From positions 62,001 to 126,000 of the forward strand of contig NZ_AWEZ01000043.1 in NCBI RefSeq assembly GCF_000468755.1: a stretch of DNA of 64,000 nucleotides. Reading direction: 5' to 3'. Source of the DNA: Olsenella profusa F0195. Its GTDB lineage: Bacteria; Actinomycetota; Coriobacteriia; Coriobacteriales; Atopobiaceae. Positions 27,137 to 36,384 of the stretch are shown one piece after another. A program made the position numbers and the translations under genes. Positions within the stretch are counted from its first letter, which is position 1; every line of letters starts with the position of its first letter. The notes below the pieces were generated by a model. It was not told the DNA's origin. It saw only the letters and a program-made list of their open reading frames with translations, and ran no database searches.

Positions 27137-27747
27137 GGATACTTGCCCTATCGGACGTGGAGGAGCCCTGGCTGTACGAGTACCTCGATCGGGATCGCCT
27201 CGACGAGGCCGACCTCATCATCTCCTGTGGCGACCTCTCGGCGGACTATCTGGAGTTCATCGTGACCATGGCGCACGTCCCCCTGCTCTATGTGCCGGGC
27301 AACCATGACGAGGCGTACCTGACGCGCGCGCCCGGGGGATGCACGAGCATCGATGGCAGGCCCTGGGAGGACAGGGGGCTGCGCGTCTTTGGGATGGGCG
27401 GGGCGATGCGCTATCGCGTGGGCCCCTTCCTGTACTCCGAGGCGCAGATGCGCAGGCGCATGCGCAAGCTCAAGGTGAGGTCCGAGCTTGCCCAAGGTGT
27501 CGACATCCTGGTGACCCACGCACCACCCCGTGGCTATGGGGATCTCGATGACCTGGCACATCATGGCTTCGAGGCGTTCAACGAGACCCTGAACCGGTAC
27601 AGGCCCACGCTCATGCTCCATGGGCACATCCACGTGCAGTACGGCCGCATCCAACGGGAGCTCATACACCCCAGCGGCACGAGGATCATCAACGTGTGCG
27701 GCTCCCAGCTCATCGAGTTCCCAAGGAGACAGGAGAGGCAGCCATGA
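27133..27747 (+). CDS. Calcineurin-like metallophosphoesterase
   Basis: A 204-aa phosphoesterase with the di-metal motifs CGDLSADY, PGNHDE, VTHAPPRGYGD and LHGHIHVQYG. The first motif, usually DxH, reads SDVEEP, so the first His ligand is replaced by Glu. The start ATG overlaps the upstream BMP-like gene (ATGA) and the stop overlaps the glucosidase start (ATGA), giving a tightly coupled three-gene operon. The substrate is unknown; the conserved neighbour suggests a role tied to the BMP-like protein. Confidence 0.88.
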   Translation: MRILALSDVEEPWLYEYLDRDRLDEADLIISCGDLSADYLEFIVTMAHVPLLYVPGNHDEAYLTRAPGGCTSIDGRPWEDRGLRVFGMGGAMRYRVGPFLYSEAQMRRRMRKLKVRSELAQGVDILVTHAPPRGYGDLDDLAHHGFEAFNETLNRYRPTLMLHGHIHVQYGRIQRELIHPSGTRIINVCGSQLIEFPRRQERQP

Positions 27748-29513
27748 CAGTCGACACGGTCCCGCAATCCCTCACGACGGAGCGTTGGTGGCAACGCGCG
27801 GTCGTCTATCAGATCTGGCCTCGGAGCTTCCAGGACAGCGACGGCGATGGCGTGGGCGATCTGCGCGGCATCATCAGGCGCCTGCCCTATCTGGCGTGGC
27901 TGGGCGTTGACGTGCTTTGGCTCTCGCCCATCTACCGCTCGCCCATGGTGGACATGGGCTACGACATCAGTGACTATCAAGGCATCGCGCCGGAGTTTGG
28001 CACGATGGCGGACTTCGACGAGCTCCTGGCCCAGGCCCATGGGCTCGGGCTCCGTGTGGTCATGGACCTGGTGGTCAACCATACCTCAAGCGAGCACCCC
28101 TGGTTTGTGGCCGCACGATCGGGCCGGGACAACCCCCTGCACGACCACTACATCTGGCGCGCTGCCGTCGATGGGCACGAACCCAGCAACCTGGGTTCGT
28201 GCTTTGGCGGAAGCGCCTGGGAGTGGGACGAGACCTGCCAGCAGTACTACCTGCACCTCTTTGCCAAGGAGCAACCGGACCTCAACTGGGACAACCCCGC
28301 CGTGAGGGATGACGTGTATGCCATGATGCGCTGGTGGCTGGACAAGGGCGTGGATGGCTTCCGCATGGATGTCATCAGCCTCATCTCCAAGGGGCCGACG
28401 TTCGAGGACGGCACCCCCGGCCCCAGCGGCTACGCCATGGACACCATCCCGTCGAGTGGCCCGCACGAGCACGAGTACCTGCGTGAGATGCGTACGCGGG
28501 CACTGGCAGGGCATGACACCATGTGCGTCGGCGAGTGCCCTGGCGTGGGCATGGAGGAGGCCTGCCGCTATGCGAACCTCGACGGCAGCGAGCTGGACAT
28601 GATCTTCCAGTTCGAGCACACGAGCCTGGGGGATGACGCCACGCATGGCAAGTGGACCTGCGCCCGCCCACGCCTGAGCGAGCTCAAGCAGACGGTGAGG
28701 CGCTGGCAGGAGGGCCTCGAGGGCAGGGCATGGAACAGCCTCTTCTGGGGCAATCACGACCAGCCCCGTGCCGTGTCACGCTGGGGTTTCGACAGCGATG
28801 AGTGGCGCGAGACGAGCGCCAAGATGCTTGCCTGCTGTCTCATGCTCATGAAGGGGACGCCCTACATCTTTCAGGGCGACGAGCTGGGCATGTGCAACTA
28901 CCCCTTTGCGTGCATCGACGACTTCAGGGACCTGGAGTCAAAGGACGCCTGGCGCATGCTCAGGGAGGACTGCGGCGAGGGGGACGAGGAGGCACTGGCG
29001 GCGCTCAGGGCACGCAGCCGCGACAACGCCCGCACGCCCATGCAGTGGGACGCTGGGCACGAGGCGGGCTTCACCTGCGGGACGCCCTGGATGCCCGTCA
29101 ACCCCAACTACCCGTCCGTCAACATGGAGGAGGAGCGCGGACGCACGGACTCCGTGCTCGCGTTCTATCGTATGCTCATCGCCCTGCGCCATGCGAGCGA
29201 CCTCATCGTGCACGGGACGTTCCGCATGCTCGACCCCACGAACGAGGAGAGCCTCACGTACGAGCGCGTCCTCGACAAGCAGGGTCTGTTGGTTGCCTGC
29301 AACTTCTGCGCACACGGGACGACGGTGGGGCTGCCTGTCGCCTATCGCGACGATGGCGCGCTCCTCCTCTCCAACTACCCGGATGGGCCCACAGGGAAGT
29401 GCGCCGACGGACGTCTGGCGCTCAGGCCCTATGAGTCCATCGTCATCGCACATGCCATGACGTACGGGGAGCTCGAGGCCGTCTGCACGGCGGCTGGTGA
29501 CCCCAAGGGCTAA
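27744..29513 (+). CDS. GH13 alpha-glucosidase (oligo-1,6-glucosidase type)
   Basis: Hydrolyses short alpha-glucosides in the cytosol. 589 aa, usual for GH13_31. It opens with the family-typical VVYQIWPRSFQDSDGDGVGD. DLVVNHTSSEHPWF, nucleophile Asp209 in GFRMDVIS, acid/base Glu264 in CVGECPG and WGNHDQPR follow. QGDELGMCNYPF and the RTPMQWDAGHEAGFT sequence near the C-terminal domain are also characteristic. Val-Met-like residues that separate alpha-1,4 from alpha-1,6 specificity were not resolved. It is the last gene of the BMP-like/phosphoesterase operon, with AGGAGAGG upstream. Its stop codon overlaps the galK stop on the other strand. Confidence 0.93.
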   Translation: MTVDTVPQSLTTERWWQRAVVYQIWPRSFQDSDGDGVGDLRGIIRRLPYLAWLGVDVLWLSPIYRSPMVDMGYDISDYQGIAPEFGTMADFDELLAQAHGLGLRVVMDLVVNHTSSEHPWFVAARSGRDNPLHDHYIWRAAVDGHEPSNLGSCFGGSAWEWDETCQQYYLHLFAKEQPDLNWDNPAVRDDVYAMMRWWLDKGVDGFRMDVISLISKGPTFEDGTPGPSGYAMDTIPSSGPHEHEYLREMRTRALAGHDTMCVGECPGVGMEEACRYANLDGSELDMIFQFEHTSLGDDATHGKWTCARPRLSELKQTVRRWQEGLEGRAWNSLFWGNHDQPRAVSRWGFDSDEWRETSAKMLACCLMLMKGTPYIFQGDELGMCNYPFACIDDFRDLESKDAWRMLREDCGEGDEEALAALRARSRDNARTPMQWDAGHEAGFTCGTPWMPVNPNYPSVNMEEERGRTDSVLAFYRMLIALRHASDLIVHGTFRMLDPTNEESLTYERVLDKQGLLVACNFCAHGTTVGLPVAYRDDGALLLSNYPDGPTGKCADGRLALRPYESIVIAHAMTYGELEAVCTAAGDPKG

Positions 29514-30760
29514 CAGATGCGTACCGCTCCCGCCTGGCGTATGCCCATGGGGTGCACGTTCTCGCGGCCGACGCATGAGGAGATGAAGTCCACGTAACCT
29601 GCCGTCTCCCTTTTGGGGAGCGCACACATGATGACGCCCGCAAAGCCCCCGCCGTGCACGCGGCACACGCCAGAGCCAATACGTCTCAGGTACAGCTCCG
29701 TGAGTGCAAGCACGAGCGGGATGGACTGGTCCTGGGCAGAGCCCGGGACCACCGTGTTCTGCAGCCACTTCCAGGAGGAGTTGCCAGATGCGCGCATGAG
29801 ATCGAGTACGCGCCCCTCGTCTCCGGCACCAAGTGCGGCGGCAGCCTCGTCCACACGCCTGCACTCCTCGAAGAAGTGGAACGACCTCAGGATGGCGCGG
29901 TCACATCCCAGCTCCCTCCGCAGGTGCGGCAGGGCCTCAAGCAAGGCATCCTCACTGGTCTGGCAGAGCTGCTCAACGCCAAGGGCATGGGCGACGGCAT
30001 GCATCTCATCGGGAATCGCAGAATACTCGGCGGAGAGATCCGCATGTCCCCTGCCCGTGTTCACGATCACGAGGTCGTAGCCCACGTCGTCAAGGCTGAA
30101 CCTGACCTTCTGGTACCGGGCGCCGTCGCAGAAGTCAAGCAGAATCGTGCCCCCCACACCACAGGCCATCTGATCCATGAGGCCCGATGCCTTGAGCCAG
30201 AAATGATTCTCGGCAAACTGTCCGGCACGCGCGATGGTCGCGCAATCGATGCCTCCCCCGTTGAACAGATGGCTCACGACCGTGCCGACAAGCATCTCGA
30301 ACGAGGCGGACGAGCTGACACCCGCCGAGGGAATGACCTCGGAGGAGACATGGGCATCGAGGCCACCCACCGTGAAGCCCGCCTGCCTGAGCGCCACCAG
30401 CATGCCCGCCACGAGCGTCATGGACCCAGGCCCTGGCTTGACCTCGTCCAGATGGTTCAGGGCGATGACGATGGGCTCGTCGTAGCCCTCGCTCACGATG
30501 CGCACCTGCGATCCTGTCGCGGGGACGGCTACGCAGATGCTGTCCATGGTGATGCTTGCCGCCAGAACCTTGCCCCCGTTGTGGTCGGTATGGTTGCCGA
30601 TGATCTCCGTGCGACCCGGTGCGGAGAAGTACGAGACCGCATCCGTCGGCACGCCGAAGCGCTCCTCGAAGGCACCGGCCAGCGCCTCGAAGCGCGGCAG
30701 GGCACCCACCGCCCCATTGCCATAGACCCTGCCCAGCTCCTCAATGGTGGGAACCCTCAT
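29510..30760 (-). CDS. galK: Galactokinase (GHMP family)
   Basis: Phosphorylates galactose to galactose-1-phosphate. 416 aa. The galactokinase signature is GRTEIIGNHTDHNGG (Arg, His and Asp that hold galactose are kept, Glu of GEHTDYN is Asn). The ATP-binding loop is PSAGVSSSASFEM in place of the usual PxGxGLSSSA, and the C-terminal GHMP motif is RVHGGGFAGVIM. This is a divergent branch of the family, so a related kinase specificity is possible. Coupled to galT by an ATGA overlap. Last gene of the galactoside operon; its stop shares bases with the converging glucosidase stop. Confidence 0.92.
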   Translation of the reverse strand: MRVPTIEELGRVYGNGAVGALPRFEALAGAFEERFGVPTDAVSYFSAPGRTEIIGNHTDHNGGKVLAASITMDSICVAVPATGSQVRIVSEGYDEPIVIALNHLDEVKPGPGSMTLVAGMLVALRQAGFTVGGLDAHVSSEVIPSAGVSSSASFEMLVGTVVSHLFNGGGIDCATIARAGQFAENHFWLKASGLMDQMACGVGGTILLDFCDGARYQKVRFSLDDVGYDLVIVNTGRGHADLSAEYSAIPDEMHAVAHALGVEQLCQTSEDALLEALPHLRRELGCDRAILRSFHFFEECRRVDEAAAALGAGDEGRVLDLMRASGNSSWKWLQNTVVPGSAQDQSIPLVLALTELYLRRIGSGVCRVHGGGFAGVIMCALPKRETAGYVDFISSCVGRENVHPMGIRQAGAVRIC

Positions 30761-32334
30761 CGTTGCCCCTCTCCGTGCCAGCGGTTGACCGTATCGACAA
30801 AGGCATGGAAGGCTGTCCGACCAGCCTCGTCCGCCTTGAAGACGCCGCAGTTCTCGAGCACCAGCGCAAAGACGAGCCCTATCTCCTCCTTGAGGACCGC
30901 GCCCACCACTGCGGGATCTGCACCTTTGCCGATCTCGGGATGGCGCGTCAAGACCTCGCCTACCCATGGGGCATGGTCCGAGACCCCAGGAATCGACGAG
31001 ACGTCCTCGCCCGCACAGATGGCCTCACGCACCCGCGCCATCTCCCCTTTGAGACGCGCAGGCAGCACCGCAAGACCCATGACCTCGATGAGGCCGATGT
31101 TCTCGCGCTTGATGTGATGGTATTTTGCGTGTGGGTGGAAGATTCCCAGGGGGTGCTCCTCGCTCGTGCGGTTGTTGCGCAACACGAGGTCGAGCTCATA
31201 GTCGTCCCCACGTCGGCGCGCGATGGGCGTGATGGTGTTATGGGGCCTGCCGTTCGTCTCGGCCAGGATGCCAGCCGACTCATCGCTATAGGCGCGCCAG
31301 GTCGTGAGGACACGATCCGCCAGCTCGACCAGCCGTGCCGGATTCGCACCATCGAGCCTGATCACCGAGAGCGGCCAGTCCACCACACAGGCATGCACGT
31401 CATCAAAGCCCACGAACGAGAGCCGCTCACGTGCCGCCGCGCGTGCCATGGCAAACTCATAGCGGCCACCTTGGAAGTGCTCGTGCGTGAGGATGGAACC
31501 GCCCACGATGGGCAGGTCGGCATTGGATCCCACCGTATAGTGGGGGAACATCCGCACAAAGTCGAGCAGGCGCACGAAGGCCTGTCGATCGATGAGCATG
31601 GGGGTGTGCTCGCGTGAGAGCACGATGCAGTGTTCGTTGTAGTAGACGTAGGGCGAGTACTGCAGGAACCACTGGCTTCCGCCCAACGTGAGCGGGATGA
31701 GCCTGATGGTCTGGCGCGCTGGGCGATCGAGCGCACCCGCATAGCCCACATTCTCGGGACAGAGCAGGCAGCGGGGGTAGCGCTCGCCGTCTGCCCCCGC
31801 CTTGAGGGCAGCCGCGATGGCGCGTGGATCCTTCTCGGGCTTCGAGAGGTTGATCGTGATGTCGAGGTTGCCATAGGCGGTCTTCGCCACCCAGGTGAGA
31901 TCTCGTGCCACACGGTAGGTGCGAATGTAGTCGGAGTCCTGAGCCAACCGATAGAAGTAGTCGGTCGCGGCCTCGGGGGACCGTTCGTAGCGTTGCCAAA
32001 ACGTACGGATGACCTCGCTCGGACGTGGCGTGAGGCAACCCATGAGACGCGTGTCGAACAGGTCGCGCCGTGTGATGCCGTCCTCGATGACCCCATGCGC
32101 AACGGCGTCGTCCAAGAGGTCCGCCAACATGTCCTCCAGCGGGCGGGCCGTGACCGTCGCCGTAGGGTCGAACGTCGCGGAGGGCCTCGCCTCAAGCACA
32201 TCCAGCAGCTGGTTGGCAACAAGGGTGCGGTCGTCCTCCTTCATCAGCCCCCGTTCGACCCCATACGAGACGAGTTCGAGAACGGTACCCTCGACGTCCC
32301 TGGAAGCCCGTGCATCCCCATCGGTCACACTCAC
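30757..32334 (-). CDS. galT: UDP-glucose-hexose-1-phosphate uridylyltransferase, type 2
   Basis: Exchanges UMP between UDP-glucose and galactose-1-phosphate in the Leloir pathway. 525 aa, the long Firmicutes/bifidobacterial GalT class, not the 350-aa HIT-type of E. coli. Conserved blocks include RYPRCLLCPENVGYAG, YVYYNEHCIVLSREHTPM, GGSILTHEHFQGG and GIFHPHAKYHHIKRENIGL. It lies 15 bp after the alpha-galactosidase gene and overlaps galK. No galE is in the window, so UDP-galactose recycling must be encoded elsewhere. Confidence 0.95.
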   Translation of the reverse strand: MSVTDGDARASRDVEGTVLELVSYGVERGLMKEDDRTLVANQLLDVLEARPSATFDPTATVTARPLEDMLADLLDDAVAHGVIEDGITRRDLFDTRLMGCLTPRPSEVIRTFWQRYERSPEAATDYFYRLAQDSDYIRTYRVARDLTWVAKTAYGNLDITINLSKPEKDPRAIAAALKAGADGERYPRCLLCPENVGYAGALDRPARQTIRLIPLTLGGSQWFLQYSPYVYYNEHCIVLSREHTPMLIDRQAFVRLLDFVRMFPHYTVGSNADLPIVGGSILTHEHFQGGRYEFAMARAAARERLSFVGFDDVHACVVDWPLSVIRLDGANPARLVELADRVLTTWRAYSDESAGILAETNGRPHNTITPIARRRGDDYELDLVLRNNRTSEEHPLGIFHPHAKYHHIKRENIGLIEVMGLAVLPARLKGEMARVREAICAGEDVSSIPGVSDHAPWVGEVLTRHPEIGKGADPAVVGAVLKEEIGLVFALVLENCGVFKADEAGRTAFHAFVDTVNRWHGEGQR

Positions 32335-32349
32335 AGCGTTCCTCCTCCC

Positions 32350-34548
32350 TCAGCCGCCGCATGTGTCACAGCGCAGCAGGTGGTACCTGTGGCTCTGATA
32401 CTCATGCAGGCCGGATGGGAGCGGCACCCCCATGCACATGAGGGCATCGGCCGGATAGATCCCGCCCGTCTCCTCGTCCCTGTAGAGCACGTCCGGCGTG
32501 AGCCCCCGTGGTACCACATAGAGCGACCCCCTGTTGACCTCCATCCTGTTCATGACCACGCTCACGAGCGCCTCCGAGCCATCAGGAGCCACAAACTCCC
32601 AGGCCGTCACGGCATCGCGCAGGGGGTCGGTGAGGCGGTAGTACCTCCCCCGCTGAACGAGGGAGGCATAGCGCCTGAAGTCCCCCACCTGTCCGCGTAT
32701 GGAGTCATGCGCCTCCGCGGGCAGCTCGGCGAGGTCGAGCTCGAAGCCAAAGGTGCCGGCCATGGCCACGCAGGCGCGTGTGGAAAGCGGCACGCTGCGT
32801 CCGCTCATGTGGTTGGGACAGGCAGAGACGTGCGACCCCACCACAGAGCAGGGATAGCCGAACGAGGTGCCGTATTGGATCCTCAGCCGATCGATGGCAT
32901 CGGTGTTGTCACTGCACCAGATCTGTGGCGTGTAGTAGAGCATGCCCGCGTCGAAGCGTCCGCCCCCACCGGCGCAGCCCTCTATGAGCAGCTTGGGATA
33001 GCGGGCGGTGATGCGCTCGAGCATGTCGTAGAGGCCCAGCATGTAGTCGTAGGTAACGCTACCCTGGTCCTTGGCGCACGGAGAGTACACGTCGATGATC
33101 GAACGGTTGTAGTCCCATTTGAGGTACTCGATGTTTCCCTGGTCAAGGAGCCTGCAGACCTGATCGAACAGGGCATCCACGACCTCGGGGCGCGAGAAGT
33201 CGAGCACGAGCTGGCTACGGCCCACCACGGGCTCCTTGCCGGGAATGGTGAGCGCCCAATCGGGGTGGGCGCGGAAGAGGTCGCTGTCCTGGCTCACCAT
33301 CTCGGGTTCCATCCAGATGCCAAACCTGACCCCTAGGTCGTTCACGCGCCCGATGAGGTCCCTCAGCGTCCCGCCAAGCTTCTCCTCGTTGACCCACCAG
33401 TCGCCGAGCGCCCTGTCGTCCGTGCTCCTCCGCGAGAACCAGCCGTCATCCAGAACCAGCATGTCGATGCCAAGCTCGGCTGCCCGCCTGGCCAGCGAGA
33501 CGATGTCATCCCCACTGAAGTCCATGTAGAAGGCCTCCCAGCTGTTCAGGAGGATGGGACGCACCCTGTCCCTCCACCAGCCCCGGCACACGCGCGTGCG
33601 GATGATGTCATGGAGGCTGTGTGAGAGCCGCTCGAAGCCCCGATCGGTGAAGCTCATGATGATCTCGGGACTGGTCACGCTCTGACCGGGGGCAAGCGGA
33701 TAGGAGAACGTCTCCTCCGCCAGCCCCATCTGCAAGCGCGTCTGGTCGTACTGGTCACGCTCCGCCTCCGCACGGAAGGAGCCACTCCAGACGAACTGCA
33801 TGGACCAGCAGCGTCCTGCCGTCTCGGATGTCGTATGGTCGGAGAGGATGAGCATGGGATTGTACTGGTGCGAGGAGGTGCCCCGCCTGCTGCCTATGAC
33901 ATGCAGGCCATGATCGAGATGCTCACGCAGAGGCTGACGCTCCATGGCATGGCGCCCATAGAAGCTCATGAGGTCAAAGTCACCATGCACGAAGTCCAGG
34001 CAGGCGCTGTGCAGCTTGTCAATCGTCACGCCCGCGCCGCCGGCATTCGTCACGCGTGTGGCACGGCAGATGACATCCTGGTGTGGCATCACGCCATAGA
34101 GCAGCTCCACCTCAAGGCCGAGGCGGACGTCGTGCAGCCTCACCCTGAGCGTCTGGGCACCGTCCCCTGGCTCGGCGTACACGGCGGGCATGCCCGGAAG
34201 GGCGTACTTGCCCTCCTCTATCTCGAACCCGGCAAAGCGCAGGTCGCACCCGAAGGCCCCCCGCGCGTCCCGCACGCGGAGCAGGGGGCTGCGACAATCG
34301 CCCCCACCCGCAAAGGGGAACTCCTGGGGCAGCGCATCCAGGGAGTAGCTGCGCCTGTCATGGGCCACCGCCGGATTGGCCGAGGTGCCTCGATCCGCAT
34401 AGGTCAGCAGATAGTCCATGCAGCCTCTGCTTCTGGGACCCCAATAGAGATGCAGCAGATAGCCCATCATATCCACCTGCATCTGATAGCTCGTGTGGTC
34501 TGTGACGAGGGTCAGCGTGCTGCTCTGTTCGTCAACGACGATGGGCAT
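32350..34548 (-). CDS. Alpha-galactosidase (GH36)
   Basis: Releases galactose from melibiose, raffinose or stachyose inside the cell. 732 aa, matching GH36 family length. The N-terminal beta-supersandwich is followed by the barrel with LVLDDGWF, FGIWMEPEMV, the nucleophile Asp479 in YLKWDYNRSI, EGCAGGGGRFD and the acid/base Asp in WCSDNTD. No signal peptide, so transport precedes cleavage. GAGGAGGG precedes the ATG at 34548. A 112-bp gap upstream separates it from the permease genes; an internal promoter is possible but not evident. Confidence 0.96.
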   Translation of the reverse strand: MPIVVDEQSSTLTLVTDHTSYQMQVDMMGYLLHLYWGPRSRGCMDYLLTYADRGTSANPAVAHDRRSYSLDALPQEFPFAGGGDCRSPLLRVRDARGAFGCDLRFAGFEIEEGKYALPGMPAVYAEPGDGAQTLRVRLHDVRLGLEVELLYGVMPHQDVICRATRVTNAGGAGVTIDKLHSACLDFVHGDFDLMSFYGRHAMERQPLREHLDHGLHVIGSRRGTSSHQYNPMLILSDHTTSETAGRCWSMQFVWSGSFRAEAERDQYDQTRLQMGLAEETFSYPLAPGQSVTSPEIIMSFTDRGFERLSHSLHDIIRTRVCRGWWRDRVRPILLNSWEAFYMDFSGDDIVSLARRAAELGIDMLVLDDGWFSRRSTDDRALGDWWVNEEKLGGTLRDLIGRVNDLGVRFGIWMEPEMVSQDSDLFRAHPDWALTIPGKEPVVGRSQLVLDFSRPEVVDALFDQVCRLLDQGNIEYLKWDYNRSIIDVYSPCAKDQGSVTYDYMLGLYDMLERITARYPKLLIEGCAGGGGRFDAGMLYYTPQIWCSDNTDAIDRLRIQYGTSFGYPCSVVGSHVSACPNHMSGRSVPLSTRACVAMAGTFGFELDLAELPAEAHDSIRGQVGDFRRYASLVQRGRYYRLTDPLRDAVTAWEFVAPDGSEALVSVVMNRMEVNRGSLYVVPRGLTPDVLYRDEETGGIYPADALMCMGVPLPSGLHEYQSHRYHLLRCDTCGG

Positions 34549-34660
34549 CGTCCCTCCTCGGGGTTGGTCTTTGCGACAGGCGAACACGCTGCGAAAAGGT
34601 ACGTACGGGGATAGACGCGCCTGCCGTCCGCGCGCGTCGTTGCACGCCCCTGGCTCGGCC

Positions 34661-35512
34661 CTACTTCACGGCGCCGTTCACGACGCCATTGATGATCTGC
34701 CTCTGGGCGAAGACGTAGAAGACCAGCATGGGCAGGAGCGCCAGCAGGTACGAGGCAAAGGCCAGGTTGTAGTTGGTGCCAAACTGCGTCTGGAACGTCA
34801 GCTGCGCGAGGGGCAGGGTGACGATGCCCGAACCGCTCATGATGACCAGCGGTGTCATGACGTCGTTCCATACGCTGAGGGCCGTGATGACGGCAACGGT
34901 CGCATGCATGGGCCTCATGAGGGGGAAGATGATCCTCCAGTACGTCGACCACGTGGAGGCGCCATCCACATGGGCGGCCTCCTCGAGGGCCAGGGGGATG
35001 TTCTTGAGGTAGCCGGTGTACAGAAGGACGTTCATGGGCATGTAGAACACCACGTAGAGAATGATGACACCCACGATGTTGTCGATGTGTAGGTATGCAG
35101 TCTGCTTGATGAGCGGCATCATGAGGATGGCAAAGGGCACGAACATGCCGCTCACGATGTAGTAGTACGACCACTTGAACCAGCGCTTCGCCTGCATGTT
35201 GCGCGCTATGGCATAGCCTGCCAGCGAGTGGATGACAATGGCGAGCCCAACGGTGACGCCCGTGATGACGAGACTCGCACCGAGGGCGCCCCAGAAGTCG
35301 GTGACCTCGATGGCCTGGGCGAAGTTGTCAAAGCTCCAGACCTTGGGCAGGGACAGGATGCCCCCTATGTCGTTCGTCATCTCGCTGGGCTGCTTGAAGG
35401 CGATGACGATGGTCATGTACAGCGGGAACAGGATGGTCACGAGCCCCAGGACGAGCAGGACGGTGACGGGCCAGTTGGTACGCTCTCGAGCGTCCTTGAC
35501 GTGTGCAGACAT
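34661..35512 (-). CDS. Sugar ABC transporter permease (MalG type)
   Basis: Inner-membrane subunit of a CUT1 carbohydrate importer. 283 aa with six predicted helices. The N-terminal LVLGLVTILFPLYMTIVIAF and the cytoplasmic EAA loop EEAAHVDGASTWSTYWRIIF are characteristic of the MalG side. It forms a heterodimer with the preceding permease and docks on the operon's ATPase. The ATG overlaps the preceding stop (TAATG). Confidence 0.95.
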   Translation of the reverse strand: MSAHVKDARERTNWPVTVLLVLGLVTILFPLYMTIVIAFKQPSEMTNDIGGILSLPKVWSFDNFAQAIEVTDFWGALGASLVITGVTVGLAIVIHSLAGYAIARNMQAKRWFKWSYYYIVSGMFVPFAILMMPLIKQTAYLHIDNIVGVIILYVVFYMPMNVLLYTGYLKNIPLALEEAAHVDGASTWSTYWRIIFPLMRPMHATVAVITALSVWNDVMTPLVIMSGSGIVTLPLAQLTFQTQFGTNYNLAFASYLLALLPMLVFYVFAQRQIINGVVNGAVK

Positions 35513-36384
35513 TACAGCTGCTCCTCCCTGGTGCCCAGAACCCTCATCTGGAACACCGAGATGGCGACGATGACGATGAAGAACAGCACGGCGTTGGCAC
35601 TCTGGAAGCCAAACTGCCCCCCGGACATGCCATTGTTGTAGATGAGGTACGAGATGGACTCCGTGGACTGGGCAGGCCCACCGGAGGTCAGGGAGAGGAT
35701 CTGATCGAACACCATCAGGAAGTTCTTCATGCACAGGACCACGTTGATCGTGAAGAAGGGCATGATCAGCGGAAACGTGAGGTGGCGGAACCTGTTCCAG
35801 CCCGTCGCGCCATCAAGCGCGCCCGCCTCGTACACGTCTTCGGGCACCGTCTGCAGGCCCGCGATGTAGATGATCGTGTTCATGGCGATGGACTGCCAGG
35901 CGCACACGATCACGACGGCTATCCAGGCAGTGTTCCTGTCAGCGAGCATGCTGGTCGCCTTGGTGAGAAAGGGCACGATGTAGGTGAAGAAGTAGTTGAA
36001 GACATAGCCCACGACCAAAGATCCCAGGATGGCGGGCACAAAGTACAGCCCCCTGAGCGTGCTCTTGAGGCGAATCCTGCCGTTGAGGGCGAGCGCCAGG
36101 ATGAGGCTCAGCACGTTCACGACGATGGTCGTGACGATGGCCAGCTTGAAGGTGAAGAGGTACGAGTTACCCACGCGACCGTCCGTGAAGAGGTCGGCGT
36201 AGTTCCTGAGGCCAACCCACTCGAAGCTGCCGTAGCCCTTGAAGTTGGTGAAGCTGTAGACGAACCCCTGGATGAGCGGCACCGTATTGAACACGAAGAA
36301 CAGGATGAGGATGGGAACGAGCATCCACCGGAAGGTCCTGCTCCTGTCTGTCGAGCGCTCCTGCGCCCTCTCCTCTTTGCCCAT
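35512..36384 (-). CDS. Sugar ABC transporter permease (MalF type)
   Basis: The other membrane subunit of the CUT1 importer. 290 aa, six helices, with a charged cytoplasmic N-terminus, then WMLVPILILFFVFNTVPLIQ and the EAA loop EAGALDGATGWNRFRHLTFP. It lacks the large periplasmic loop of enteric MalF, as is usual in Gram-positives. The start forms a TGATG junction with the binding-protein gene. Confidence 0.95.
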   Translation of the reverse strand: MGKEERAQERSTDRSRTFRWMLVPILILFFVFNTVPLIQGFVYSFTNFKGYGSFEWVGLRNYADLFTDGRVGNSYLFTFKLAIVTTIVVNVLSLILALALNGRIRLKSTLRGLYFVPAILGSLVVGYVFNYFFTYIVPFLTKATSMLADRNTAWIAVVIVCAWQSIAMNTIIYIAGLQTVPEDVYEAGALDGATGWNRFRHLTFPLIMPFFTINVVLCMKNFLMVFDQILSLTSGGPAQSTESISYLIYNNGMSGGQFGFQSANAVLFFIVIVAISVFQMRVLGTREEQL

